Shown here: piece after piece, positions 50,583 through 58,907 of the stretch
Position numbering within the stretch: position 1 is the first letter of the stretch
Layout of the letters: each line of letters starts with the position of its first letter
Origin: Faecalibacterium sp. An121
GTDB taxonomy: Bacteria > Bacillota > Clostridia > Oscillospirales > Ruminococcaceae
DNA: 64,000 nt
Assembly (NCBI RefSeq): GCF_002160915.1
Contig: NZ_NFLM01000002.1
Span: forward strand, 124,001 to 188,000
Direction of reading: 5' to 3'
The notes under the pieces: model-generated
Told to the model about the DNA's origin: nothing
The model's database searches: none
What the model saw: only the letters and a program-made list of their open reading frames with translations
Made by a program: the position numbers and the translations under genes

Positions 50583-52991
50583 ATGGAACGCACCGAACAT
50601 TACGACTGGAACGACGGCTGGCTGTTCACCCCCCAGTTCGACCCCTCGCTGCTGGAACCGGACTGTTCCGGCCTGGAGCTGGAGCCGGTCCGCCTGCCCC
50701 ACACCGTCAAGTCCCTGCCCTTCAATTACTGCAACGAAAACGACTATCAGATGATCAGCGGCTACCGCCGGGTGTTCACCGCCCCCCGCAGCTGGGAGGG
50801 CCGCACCCTGCTTCTGACCGTCGGGGCGGCGGCCCATGACGCCACGGTCTACTGCAACGGCCAGCGGGCGGGCCATCACGCCTGCGGCTACACCGCCTTC
50901 ACCGTCAACCTCACCGGCATGGTGCGGCTGGGGGAGGAAAACGTCCTGGCCATCCGCTGCGACAGCCGCGAGACCCTGGACATCCCGCCCTTCGGGGGCC
51001 AGACCGAGGAACTGACTTACGGGGGGCTGTACCGCGGGGTGGCCCTGGAGGTCAAAGAGAACGCCTGGCTGCGGGATGTGTTCATCCAGGCGGGGGCGGA
51101 GGGGGATTTCCGCATCTATTCTGCTGCCGAAGGCGAGACGGTGGGCTGCACCCTGGAGGCCGAGATCCGCGCCCCTTCCGGGCGGCGGGCCGTCTACACC
51201 GGGGAACTTTCCCTGCCCATCACCGGCAGCCTGAACGGGGTGCAGCCCTGGAGCTGCGAGCACCCCACCCTCTACACCCTCACCCTGCGGCTGATCCGGC
51301 CCGGCACCCTGGGCCTGCCCGACCGCGTGCTGGACCAGAAGGTGATCCGGTTCGGCTTCCGCACCATCCAGTTTGTGGCCGGCGGGCTGTACCTCAACGG
51401 CGCCCGTGTGGAGCTGCGGGGGCTGGCCCGCTTCCAGAGCTACCCCTACCAGGGGTACGCCATGCCCGACAGCATCCAGCGGCTGGACGCCCAGGCCCTG
51501 CGCAAGGAACTGGGCTGCAACGTGGTGCGGTGTTGCTGCCCGCCCAGCCCGGCCTTCCTGGACGCCTGCGACGAACTGGGCCTGCTGGCCTATGTGGAGA
51601 TGCCGGGCCGCAGGCACATCGGCGGCCCCGCCTGGAAGGCCCAGGCCCTGCAGAACTGCCGGGAAATGGTCTGCCAGTGCCGCAACCACCCCAGCGTCTT
51701 TTTGTGGGGGGTGCGGGTGGCCGGCAGTGCCGACGACGACGCTTTCTATAAAAAGACCAACGAGGCCGCCCGCCGGCTGGACCCCACCCGTCCCACCGCC
51801 GGCAGCCGCCGGCTCAAAAAGAGCCATCTGTTCGAGGACGTCTACGCCTACGACGATTTTTCCTTTGGCGGGGCCGGGCCGGGATGCCAGCCCCGGGCCG
51901 CCGTCACCCCCGACCTGCGCAAGGGCTACCTGATCAGCGCTTTTGGGGGGATGATGTACCCCACCAAGAGCTTCGACCCCGGCGCCCAGCGTCTGAGCCA
52001 GGCCCTGCGGTGCGCCGCCGTGCTGAACGACGCCGCCGCCCAGCAGGGCGTGGCGGGCTGCGTGGGCTGGACCATGGCCGATTACAACACCCATCCCTCC
52101 TACGGCAGCGGGGACCATGTCAGCTACCACGGGGTGATGGACCTGTTCCGCAACGAAAAACTGGCGGCAGCCGTCTTTGCCAGTCAGAAGGACCCCCGGG
52201 TCCCCTCCGATATCGTATTCCAGGTCTCCCCGGCGGCCGGCTTCGGGGATATGCCCGCGGGCTACCCCGGCGGATGCTGGGCCTTCACCAACGCCGACGC
52301 GGTGCGGATGTACCGCGGGCGGGACTTCATCGCCGAGTTCCGGCCCGACCGCCAGGGCCGGTTCGCAGCCCTGGCCCATCCCCCCATCCAGATCGACGAT
52401 TTCGTGGGGGTGCTGCTGGAAAAATACGAGGGCATCGGCCACAGCGAGGCGGTGCAGCTGGCCGGCTGCCTCAACGCCCTCCGGCGGGACCCCGCCGCCC
52501 CTTCCCCCCTGCTGCGGGCCCGGCTGACCCGGCTGCTGCGGACCCTGCGGATGAACGAGGCCACCCTGAGCCGGCTGTACCACACCTATATCGGGGCGCT
52601 GGGCGGCCCTGCCGTCCGCTACCAGTTCGACGCCATCTGGAAAGACCGGGTGGTACGCACCATCGTGCAGGAACCGGTGCAGCGGGTCCGGCTGGAATGC
52701 ACCGTCCGCAACGCCATCCTCACCGACGGCCCCACCTGGGACTGCGCCACCATCGCCCTGCGCGCCATCGACCAGAACGGCTGCCTGCTTCCCTATTGCA
52801 GCGAGGCGGTGCAGCTGACCGTGGAAGGTCCCGCCCAGCTGCTGGGCCCTGCGGTGGTGCCCCTGCGGGGCGGCATGGCGGGCGCCTACCTGGCCACCAC
52901 CGGCCACCCCGGCCGCGCCACCCTGCATTGCAGGATGGAGGGTGCCTTGCCCACGGAGGCCTCGGTCATCATCCGGCGGAGGGAGGCGTAA
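50583..52991 (+). CDS. GH2-fold protein lacking both catalytic glutamates
   Basis: This 802-residue cytoplasmic protein has the GH2 plan: N-terminal sugar-binding sandwich (WEGRTLLLTVGAAAHDATVYCNG), immunoglobulin-like domain, TIM barrel from about 285, and C-terminal extras. In active relatives the barrel reads WGVRINES and SEFGGHMYPTK. Here it reads LWGVRVAGSADDD, with Gly381 for the acid/base Glu, and ISAFGGMMYPTKSFD, with Ala453 for the nucleophile. The rest of both motifs is kept. It is thus probably a non-hydrolytic sugar-binding or regulatory protein. It starts at ATG 50583 after GAGGAG; an in-frame TTG at 50574 is too near. It is monocistronic. Confidence 0.82.
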   Translation: MERTEHYDWNDGWLFTPQFDPSLLEPDCSGLELEPVRLPHTVKSLPFNYCNENDYQMISGYRRVFTAPRSWEGRTLLLTVGAAAHDATVYCNGQRAGHHACGYTAFTVNLTGMVRLGEENVLAIRCDSRETLDIPPFGGQTEELTYGGLYRGVALEVKENAWLRDVFIQAGAEGDFRIYSAAEGETVGCTLEAEIRAPSGRRAVYTGELSLPITGSLNGVQPWSCEHPTLYTLTLRLIRPGTLGLPDRVLDQKVIRFGFRTIQFVAGGLYLNGARVELRGLARFQSYPYQGYAMPDSIQRLDAQALRKELGCNVVRCCCPPSPAFLDACDELGLLAYVEMPGRRHIGGPAWKAQALQNCREMVCQCRNHPSVFLWGVRVAGSADDDAFYKKTNEAARRLDPTRPTAGSRRLKKSHLFEDVYAYDDFSFGGAGPGCQPRAAVTPDLRKGYLISAFGGMMYPTKSFDPGAQRLSQALRCAAVLNDAAAQQGVAGCVGWTMADYNTHPSYGSGDHVSYHGVMDLFRNEKLAAAVFASQKDPRVPSDIVFQVSPAAGFGDMPAGYPGGCWAFTNADAVRMYRGRDFIAEFRPDRQGRFAALAHPPIQIDDFVGVLLEKYEGIGHSEAVQLAGCLNALRRDPAAPSPLLRARLTRLLRTLRMNEATLSRLYHTYIGALGGPAVRYQFDAIWKDRVVRTIVQEPVQRVRLECTVRNAILTDGPTWDCATIALRAIDQNGCLLPYCSEAVQLTVEGPAQLLGPAVVPLRGGMAGAYLATTGHPGRATLHCRMEGALPTEASVIIRRREA

Positions 52992-53052
52992 ACTGTATTT
53001 TACGATTGCTTTGCAGTCTGTTCAAAGTTTCATCATTTCCGGCTGGCATACT

Positions 53053-53086
53053 AAAGGCCGGTATATAAGTACAATGGACGGCCTTT
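53053..53086 (+). promoter_or_regulatory. Inverted repeat around a promoter-like -10
   Basis: AAAGGCCG (53053-53060) and CGGCCTTT (53079-53086) flank GTATATAAGTACAAT, which holds two possible -10 hexamers. This may be the promoter and operator of the following zinc-ribbon gene. Confidence 0.4.
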
Positions 53087-53130
53087 CCGCCCGCCGGGCA
53101 AAGGCCATCAAGATTGGAGCCATTTGAGCT

Positions 53131-53526
53131 ATGCGTGAAAAATTCCGTCGTTTTATGGCAGGCCGCTACGGCACCGACGCCCTGAACCAGTTTCTGAGCA
53201 TCCTGGCCGTGGCGCTGCTGCTGGTCTCGCTGATCACCCGGGTGGGGCTGTTCACCTGGCTGGGCCTGGCAGCCCTGATCTACTGCTATTTCCGCACCTT
53301 CAGCCGCAACATCTCCCGCCGCACCGAGGAGAATTACAAGTTCTACACCATGCAGGAGCGGGTCTCGGGCAAGCTCAAGGGGGTCAAGCGCCGCTGGGCC
53401 GACCGCAAGACCTACCGCTACTACCGCTGTCCCAAGTGCCGCCAGATGCTGCGGGTGCCCCGGGGCCGGGGCCGGATCGAGATCTCATGCCCCCGGTGCG
53501 GCACCCAGTTCATCCGCAAGAGCTGA
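53131..53526 (+). CDS. Membrane protein with C-terminal zinc ribbon
   Basis: This 131-residue protein has two hydrophobic segments (about 18-55) and a basic linker. CPKCRQML and SCPRCGTQF form a four-cysteine zinc ribbon at the end. I do not recognise a named family. Similar proteins lie beside DUF5685 and DnaJ-domain genes in related genomes as far as I recall, and the same order is found here. The next gene starts 3 bases after the stop. Confidence 0.75.
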   Translation: MREKFRRFMAGRYGTDALNQFLSILAVALLLVSLITRVGLFTWLGLAALIYCYFRTFSRNISRRTEENYKFYTMQERVSGKLKGVKRRWADRKTYRYYRCPKCRQMLRVPRGRGRIEISCPRCGTQFIRKS

Positions 53527-53529
53527 GCG

Positions 53530-54363
53530 ATGTTTGGCTATATCATCCCGGACCAGCAGGCCATGACCCCCGAGGCCCAGCAGCGCTACCGGACCGCCTA
53601 TTGCGGGCTGTGCCGGCGCACCGCAGCGCTGCACGGTATGGCCGGCCGGCTGACTTTGAGCTATGACCTGACCTTTCTGGATCTGCTGCTGTGCAGCCTG
53701 TACGAGGGCGAGACCCCCGAGACGGTCGAGACCGGCCGCTGCCCGGTGCACATGATCCGCCCCATCCAGTGGCGGTACAGCGGCCCCACCGACTATTGCG
53801 CCGACATCGGGCTGGCCCTCCACTATTACAGCGCGAAGGACAAGTGGCAGGACGACCGCAGCCTGCCGGGCCTGGGCTACATGAAGCTGCTGCAGGCCCG
53901 CCGCCAGGAGGCGGAGGCGCGCTGGCCCCGTCCGTGCCGCGCCATCACCCGAGGGCTTGCGCAGCTGGCCGAATATGAGACCGCCGGCTGCGAGGACCTG
54001 GACCTGGTGTCCGGGTGCTTTGGGGATCTAATGGCCGAGCTGTTCGATTACAAACAGGACCGCTGGTCGCCCGAACTGCGGGCTGTGGGCGCGAATCTGG
54101 GCAAATACATCTATCTGCTGGACGCATGGGACGATCTGCCCCGGGACCTGCGCCGCGGCTCTTACAACCCCCTCAAGAGCCTTTCCGCCGCCCCCGACTA
54201 CGAGGAACAGATGCGGGAGATCTTCGAGCTGCTGCTGGCCCAGGCTGCGGCCGCTTTCCGCCGTCTGCCCTGCGTGGAGGACGCCGACCTGCTGGAAAAC
54301 ATCCTCTATTCCGGCGTGTGGCTGAAATATCATGTGGAAAACCGGCGCAGACAGTCCCGATGA
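53530..54363 (+). CDS. DUF5685-family protein
   Basis: This 277-residue protein starts MFGYIIPDQQAMTPE and contains YRTAYCGLCRRTAALHG near residue 25. Further conserved cysteines and acidic helices follow (CGLC, CPVH, FDYKQD, YLLDAWDDLPRDL). The pattern of aspartate-rich helices resembles all-helical isoprenoid-synthase folds, but that is only an impression. Family members have no known function. It is coupled to the zinc-ribbon gene. Confidence 0.72.
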   Translation: MFGYIIPDQQAMTPEAQQRYRTAYCGLCRRTAALHGMAGRLTLSYDLTFLDLLLCSLYEGETPETVETGRCPVHMIRPIQWRYSGPTDYCADIGLALHYYSAKDKWQDDRSLPGLGYMKLLQARRQEAEARWPRPCRAITRGLAQLAEYETAGCEDLDLVSGCFGDLMAELFDYKQDRWSPELRAVGANLGKYIYLLDAWDDLPRDLRRGSYNPLKSLSAAPDYEEQMREIFELLLAQAAAAFRRLPCVEDADLLENILYSGVWLKYHVENRRRQSR

Positions 54364-54376
54364 GGTCAGTAGGGGC

Positions 54377-54405
54377 TTGCTTTTTGCGCCTCGATACGCT
54401 AGAAT
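54377..54405 (+). promoter_or_regulatory. Promoter of the DnaJ-domain gene
   Basis: TTGCTT (54377-54382), 17-base spacer, TAGAAT (54400-54405). Confidence 0.65.
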
Positions 54406-54475
54406 AGATAAGATTCTTGAACGAACCAGGGGCCATCCCCCCTTTTGACAGATAGAGACGTGAGGAAGTTATCCC

Positions 54476-55222
54476 ATGAGAGATCCCTATGAGGTACTTG
54501 GCATCCAGCGGGGTGCCAGCGAGGAAGAGATCAAAAAGGCCTACCGCGCCAAGTGCAAGCGCTGGCATCCTGACCTGAACCCCAACGACCCGACGGCCGA
54601 GGAGCACTTCAAGGAGGTGCAGGCCGCTTACGACGCCATCATGAAGGGGGACACCGGTCCCCAGAATCCCGGCGGCTACAGCCAGCAGGGCTATGGCGGT
54701 TACAGCCAGCAGAGCTACCAGCAGGGCGGCTATACCCAGGACGGCTTCGACGGCGGGTTCTACGGCTTCGATCCCTTCGGCTTTGGGTTCGGGGGCTTCG
54801 GCACCTACGGCGGCTACAGCCAGCAGGGGCCCAGCGCCTATGCCGGCGACTCCGCCGAGATGCAGGCGGCCCGCAATTTCATCATCAACCGCCGCTATGC
54901 GGAGGCCCGCCGCGTGCTGGATGACCAGCGCCAGCGCAGCGCCCGGTGGTACTATTACTCCAGCCTGGCCTACCAGGGTCTGGGCCGCACGGTGGACGCC
55001 ATGCAGGATGCCCGCCGCGCGGTGCAGATGGAACCGAACAACAGCGAATACCGCGCAAACCTTGAGCGGATGCAGGGCCCCAGCCAGGCCTACCGGGCCA
55101 CCCAGAGCACCTACAATCCCGGGGGCGGCATCATGCGGTGGTGCTGGTCCATGATCCTGCTCAACCTGCTGTGCAACTGCTGCTGCGGCAACCGCTTCTT
55201 CTACCGGCCCTTCGGCTTCTGA
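54476..55222 (+). CDS. DnaJ-domain protein with TPR-like region and membrane tail
   Basis: This 248-residue J-protein has an N-terminal J domain with HPD in [12 protein letters not shown] (about 36-38). A Gly/Tyr/Gln-rich stretch with repeated GGYSQQ units follows (about 65-120). A TPR-like pair of helices comes next ([18 protein letters not shown] ... [16 protein letters not shown]). The C-terminal [20 protein letters not shown] is hydrophobic and cysteine-rich, a possible membrane or metal site. It should recruit DnaK to the membrane. It has its own promoter and terminator. Confidence 0.88.
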   Translation: MRDPYEVLGIQRGASEEEIKKAYRAKCKRWHPDLNPNDPTAEEHFKEVQAAYDAIMKGDTGPQNPGGYSQQGYGGYSQQSYQQGGYTQDGFDGGFYGFDPFGFGFGGFGTYGGYSQQGPSAYAGDSAEMQAARNFIINRRYAEARRVLDDQRQRSARWYYYSSLAYQGLGRTVDAMQDARRAVQMEPNNSEYRANLERMQGPSQAYRATQSTYNPGGGIMRWCWSMILLNLLCNCCCGNRFFYRPFGF

Positions 55223-55238
55223 TCTCCGTCTTTCCACG

Positions 55239-55271
55239 CCCCGCCCCTTTGCCAAGAAGGGGCGGGGTTTT
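55239..55271 (+). terminator. Intrinsic terminator
   Basis: CCCCGCCCCTT (55239-55249) pairs with AAGGGGCGGGG (55257-55267), followed by TTTT. Confidence 0.88.
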
Positions 55272-55319
55272 GCCGTCTTGGGTCGGGCGCTGTATCCTTG
55301 TCCTAAATTTGACGCGCTC

Positions 55320-55348
55320 TTGACATTTTGGAAAAATGGTGCTATCTT
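55320..55348 (+). promoter_or_regulatory. Promoter of the secreted-protein gene
   Basis: TTGACA (55320-55325), 17-base spacer, TATCTT (55343-55348). Confidence 0.65.
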
Positions 55349-55430
55349 GATAGTGGGGTAGTTTGCACACATTTTCAGCGTTTCGTACCGGACTGCCTGC
55401 TTCTGCCCCTGAGGAAAGGATGTTTGAATC

Positions 55431-55928
55431 ATGACCCGTACTTTTTATAGACAGCTGTCGGCGGCGCTGCTGGCGCTGGCCCTGCTGCTGGCCTGCGGGC
55501 TGCGCGCGGGGGCGGTGGGCGCTGCGGACAATTTCACCGCCACCCTGCCCGTTTCGGTGACCTTCTGGGAAGAGGACAGCGAAAGCCTCTCCGTGGTCAG
55601 CGACGGCGTGGATGACGGCCGCGAAGCCACCCTCATCCGCCAGTCCAACGGCACCTACACCCTGGTGCTGCCCATCCAGACCGTCTCGACGGTGGTGTTC
55701 ACCGGACACCTGTCCGGGCTGACCATCGGTGACATCCCCTACGACGGGGAAGTGACCGGCAGCTTTGACGACAACACCGCCGTGCTGACCATCCGCAACC
55801 TGCCCTCCTCGGTGCTGACGGGCAGCAATGTCAGCCGCTCCCTGCTGGTGACCTGCGCCATCGAGATGGACGTGGACCTGCTGGGCGAGACCACCAAAAC
55901 CGCCCGGATGTGCATCGCCGTGCTGTAA
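55431..55928 (+). CDS. Secreted protein of unknown function
   Basis: This 165-residue protein has a signal peptide (LSAALLALALLLACGLRAGA) that includes a cysteine, but not in a good lipobox. The mature part is beta-rich and acidic with few lysines (FTATLPVSVTFWEEDSES, TYTLVLPIQTVSTVVFTGHL). The alternation suggests a small beta-sandwich, possibly a surface-binding domain. No family is recognised. It is a single gene with its own promoter and terminator. Confidence 0.72.
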   Translation: MTRTFYRQLSAALLALALLLACGLRAGAVGAADNFTATLPVSVTFWEEDSESLSVVSDGVDDGREATLIRQSNGTYTLVLPIQTVSTVVFTGHLSGLTIGDIPYDGEVTGSFDDNTAVLTIRNLPSSVLTGSNVSRSLLVTCAIEMDVDLLGETTKTARMCIAVL

Positions 55929-55944
55929 ACGCATCGCCTGCGCG

Positions 55945-55985
55945 AAAAAGGCTGCGGGGCTCATCGCCTGCCGCAGCCTTTTTTT
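55945..55985. terminator. Bidirectional terminator
   Basis: GGCTGCGG (55950-55957) pairs with CCGCAGCC (55971-55978), with A's on the left and seven T's on the right. It also ends the convergent small gene at 55992. Confidence 0.88.
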
Positions 55986-55991
55986 GCCCGG

Positions 55992-56195
55992 TCAGAAGCG
56001 GTCGATCAGGTCGTTGGCCATCTGGTCCAGACGGCCCACAGCGTGCTCGGCCCCTTTGGCCATCTTGCGGGCCGCCCGGCGTACGCCCCGGGGGTCCTGA
56101 TGGACTGCGGCCATCACGCCCGCGGCCCCCACTGCGGCCCCTGCCGCCAGGCCCAACAGCATGCCGGCGGCAGATCTCACCTGTTGTTCTTTCAT
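55992..56195 (-). CDS. YtxH-like small membrane protein
   Basis: This 67-residue protein starts MKEQQVRSAAGMLLGLAAGA. It has one glycine/alanine-rich hydrophobic segment (about 11-31) and an amphipathic helix with basic residues. The plan resembles YtxH/gas-vesicle-like general stress proteins. An AAAAGGAGGGC ribosome site supports the ATG at 56195. The promoter probably lies in the palindromic element upstream. Confidence 0.7.
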   Translation of the reverse strand: MKEQQVRSAAGMLLGLAAGAAVGAAGVMAAVHQDPRGVRRAARKMAKGAEHAVGRLDQMANDLIDRF

Positions 56196-56286
56196 CTCAG
56201 TGCCCTCCTTTTTCGTCCAGACCCGCTGCCGCAAAGGCAGCTGCGGTCGTGCATCCGGGAAGCGGAAAGCTTCCCCAACACGTCTT

Positions 56287-56456
56287 CCAGGGTGCATCTG
56301 AAAACTCCCCCACGCTGATTTATTCTACCAAAAAGCACCATCTGCTGCGTTGCATTCGCTTGCATTCCATCGTCAGGAGTGCGGCGCTCATGCGCCTTGC
56401 AGCTGGCACTTTTTGGTGAATCTCTCAGCATGTTTGACTTCTCAGATACACCCTAG
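56287..56456. repeat. MITE-like palindromic element (~170 bp)
   Basis: The ends are inverted repeats: AGGGTGCATCTGAAAACT (56289-56306) against the reverse complement of 56437-56454, matching in 15 of 18 positions. The pairing goes on inward. ATTC.ACCAAAAAG..CC occurs in both arms (left 56322-56340, right arm around 56408-56424), followed by CTGC. The centre has GGCGC-TCAT-GCGCC. The whole can fold into one long hairpin with no coding capacity, as expected of a MITE or intergenic palindrome. I see no clear target duplication. Confidence 0.7.
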
Positions 56457-56510
56457 TATCCCCGCGGGGCGCCGGGATATCCAACCTGTCAAATAAAGGA
56501 GGCTTGCCTT

Positions 56511-57350
56511 TTGTTCCAACCTTCTGAACCCAAAAAAGTCCTGTGCATCCACGACCTGTCCGGGGCGGGGCGGTGCAGTCTGACCGTCATCCTGCCGGTA
56601 CTGGCCGTGATGGGCGCCCAGCCCATCCCCCTGCCCACCATGCTGCTGTCCACCCATACCGGCGGCCTGGGCGACCCCGCCCGGCAGGACTGCGGGGCCT
56701 TTGGCCGCGCCGCCCTGGAGCATTACCGCAGCCTGGGCCTGGAACCCGACTGCATCTACACCGGCTATCTGGGCAGCGAGGACCTGGTCTGCTTAGCCGC
56801 CGAGGCTTTCCGTCTGTGGCCCGGCGCGCTCAAAATCGTGGACCCTGTCATGGCGGATGGGGGCAGGCCTTACAGCGGGTTTGGCCCCGGACTGATCCAG
56901 GCGGTGGGGCAGCTGTGCCGCTCCGCCGACCTCATCCTGCCCAACCTCACCGAGGCCCGGCTGCTGCTGGGCCAGGACCCCGCCCTGCCCGAGGGCTCGG
57001 TATCGGAGCAGGAGGCCCTTGACCTGGCCGGCCGGCTGACCGGCCTTGCGGGCCGGGCGGTGGTCACCGGGCTGCCCATGGGCAAGTTCGTGGGCTGCGC
57101 CGGCGCGGGCGAGGAGCCCTTTGTGGTGCGCCACCTGCACATGGACCGCAGCTTCCCCGGTACCGGGGACCTGTTCGGGGCCATCGTCACCGGGTCGCTG
57201 CTGCGGGGCAACGCCCTGAGCGCCGCCGCCGACGCGGCCGCCGGCTTTGTGGCCCAGGCCATCCAGCACACCCCCCGGGACGCGGACACCCGCTGCGGGG
57301 TGTGGTTCGAGCCTCTGCTGCCCCGCCTGGCGCCTATGAGGGAGATGTGA
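56511..57350 (+). CDS. Pyridoxamine/pyridoxal kinase family protein
   Basis: This 279-residue ribokinase-fold enzyme phosphorylates vitamin B6 forms. VLCIHDLSGAGRCSLTVILP is the N-terminal substrate site, IVDPVMADGG the magnesium motif, LILPNLTEARLLLG the central block, and FPGTGDLFGAIVTGSLL the anion hole with catalytic Asp. The overall length and the THTGG segment fit PdxY-type kinases. It starts with TTG at 56511, 8 bases after AAAGGAGG. It is followed by trmL after 1 base, so both are in one transcript. Confidence 0.88.
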   Translation: MFQPSEPKKVLCIHDLSGAGRCSLTVILPVLAVMGAQPIPLPTMLLSTHTGGLGDPARQDCGAFGRAALEHYRSLGLEPDCIYTGYLGSEDLVCLAAEAFRLWPGALKIVDPVMADGGRPYSGFGPGLIQAVGQLCRSADLILPNLTEARLLLGQDPALPEGSVSEQEALDLAGRLTGLAGRAVVTGLPMGKFVGCAGAGEEPFVVRHLHMDRSFPGTGDLFGAIVTGSLLRGNALSAAADAAAGFVAQAIQHTPRDADTRCGVWFEPLLPRLAPMREM

Positions 57351-57351
57351 A

Positions 57352-57870
57352 ATGGAGGAAAAGATGCCACAGAAACCCACCCTGAACATCGTCCTGGTGG
57401 AGCCCCGCATCCCCCAAAACACCGGCAACGTGGCCCGCACCTGCGCCTGCACCGCCTGCCGGCTGCACCTTGTGGGACCGATGGGTTTTGCGATCGACGA
57501 TAAAAAATTGAAGCACGCGGGGCTTGACTATTGGCCCATGCTTGATATAACATATTATCAGGGACTTGAGGAGTTCTTTGCAAAGAACAGCGGCCCCTAT
57601 TATTATTTTTCCACCAAAGCGCCGCGCCGCTACACCGACGTGGCCTACCCTGACGGCGCCTACCTGGTGTTTGGCCGGGAGGACGCCGGGCTGCCCGAAG
57701 CTCTTCTGGCCGCCAACCAGGACTGGTGCATCCGCCTGCCCATGCGGGAAGGCGCCCGCAGCCTGAATCTGTCCAACAGCGTGGCGGTGGGCGTGTTCGA
57801 GGTGCTGCGCCAGTGGGATTTCCCCGAGCTGCTGGACCATGGCCACCTGCGTGATTATGAATGGAAGTGA
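57352..57870 (+). CDS. trmL: tRNA (cytidine/uridine-34-2'-O)-methyltransferase
   Basis: This 172-residue SPOUT enzyme methylates the wobble ribose of some tRNA-Leu. NIVLVEPRIPQNTGNVART is the family start, LVFGREDAGLPE and IRLPMREGARSLNLSNSVAV the knot region binding SAM. It lacks the extra RNA-binding domain of other SpoU proteins, as TrmL does. ATG 57352 is used here; ATG 57364 is possible, with GGAGG just before it. A short AT-rich patch (57525-57620) is unlike its neighbours in base use. Confidence 0.92.
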   Translation: MEEKMPQKPTLNIVLVEPRIPQNTGNVARTCACTACRLHLVGPMGFAIDDKKLKHAGLDYWPMLDITYYQGLEEFFAKNSGPYYYFSTKAPRRYTDVAYPDGAYLVFGREDAGLPEALLAANQDWCIRLPMREGARSLNLSNSVAVGVFEVLRQWDFPELLDHGHLRDYEWK

Positions 57871-57880
57871 GGACCTGAGT

Positions 57881-58750
57881 ATGAACAAGACCGCCATCCT
57901 GACCGATTCCTCCTGCGACATCCCCCAAGAACTGGCCGACAAATACGGCATCGATATCATGAGCTTCCATATCATGCTGGACGGCGTGGATTACCTGGAG
58001 CGGGTCAGCTGCACCAACGAAGAATTTTACGGCCTGATGCGCAAAGCCAAGGGGGTGCCTTCCACCGCCGCCATCACGCCTCTCCAGTTCTGCGAGAAAT
58101 ACTGCCAGTACGTGGATGAAGGGTACACCGACCTTGTGCACATCTGCATCAACCGGTCCGGCTCCTCCACCTACGACAATGCGGTGATCGCCCAGGGGAT
58201 GCTGCGGGAAGAGCGCCCTGAGCACAAAATGCGCATCCACCTGCTGGACAGCCACACCTATTCGATGGTGTTCGGCTGGTATGTCTGCGAGCTGGCCCGC
58301 AAGCTGCGCAATGGCGCCGAACTGCGCCATGTGGTGCGGGAATTTGAGACCCAGATGGACAAGATGGAGATCGTCCTGGGACCTTACAGCCTGCGCCAGA
58401 TGAAAAAGAGCGGCCGCATCTCGGCGGCGGCAGCCTTTGCAGGGGAGCTGCTGGGCCTGCGCCCCATCATCACCCTGATCGACGGCAAGACGGTGGTGGA
58501 AAGCAAGGTGCGCGGGGACGACAAGGTGATCCCCGCCATGATCGACCTGTGCAAAAAGCGCACCGCCGGGGTGGATGACTTCGAATACATCATCGGCCAT
58601 ACCGGCATCCCCCAGGCCGAGGACCTGCGCCGGGCCTGCAAAAAAGCCTTCGGCCAGGAACCTCTGGTCGTCTTTGAGCTGGGCGGCGTGGTGTCGGCCA
58701 ACACCGGCCCCGATACTTTGGCCATCGCCTACACCGGCAAGCTGCGCTGA
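57881..58750 (+). CDS. DegV-family fatty-acid-binding protein
   Basis: This 289-residue protein has the two DegV domains. AILTDSSCDIPQELADKYGI opens the first, VPSTAAITPLQFCEKYCQ and INRSGSSTYDNAVIAQ hold the serine and threonine that bind the fatty-acid carboxylate, and LRPIITLIDGKTVVESKVRG is in the second. DegV/FakB proteins hand fatty acids to the FakA kinase for phospholipid synthesis. The FakA gene is not here. The start at 57881 follows a GTGAGGACCTGAG site. Confidence 0.9.
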   Translation: MNKTAILTDSSCDIPQELADKYGIDIMSFHIMLDGVDYLERVSCTNEEFYGLMRKAKGVPSTAAITPLQFCEKYCQYVDEGYTDLVHICINRSGSSTYDNAVIAQGMLREERPEHKMRIHLLDSHTYSMVFGWYVCELARKLRNGAELRHVVREFETQMDKMEIVLGPYSLRQMKKSGRISAAAAFAGELLGLRPIITLIDGKTVVESKVRGDDKVIPAMIDLCKKRTAGVDDFEYIIGHTGIPQAEDLRRACKKAFGQEPLVVFELGGVVSANTGPDTLAIAYTGKLR

Positions 58751-58774
58751 ATCTCTTTTTGACCTCCGGGACGT

Positions 58775-58826
58775 CCCGGCCGGTCTGTGCCCTCTGCAGG
58801 GCGCGGACCGACCGGGGCGTTTTTTC
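58775..58826 (+). terminator. Long-stem intrinsic terminator
   Basis: CCCGG.CGGTC..GCCC pairs with GGGC..GACCG.CCGGG, followed by GCG and TTTTTT. It ends the kinase-trmL-degV transcript. Confidence 0.85.
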
Positions 58827-58828
58827 TC

Positions 58829-58858
58829 TTGCCTTGCCGGCCCTTTCTGTGCTATACT
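58829..58858 (+). promoter_or_regulatory. queT promoter
   Basis: TTGCCT (58829-58834), 18-base spacer, TATACT (58853-58858). Confidence 0.6.
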
Positions 58859-58907
58859 ATCCGGTAGCGTGCGCACAGGCGCACCCCTCAAATCCAAATA
58901 ACGTTCT

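Noticed and set aside
56348-56372. Direct repeat TTGCATTC-GC-TTGCATTC as a separate regulator site
   Set aside because: It lies in the loop side of the palindromic element and is better treated as part of it.
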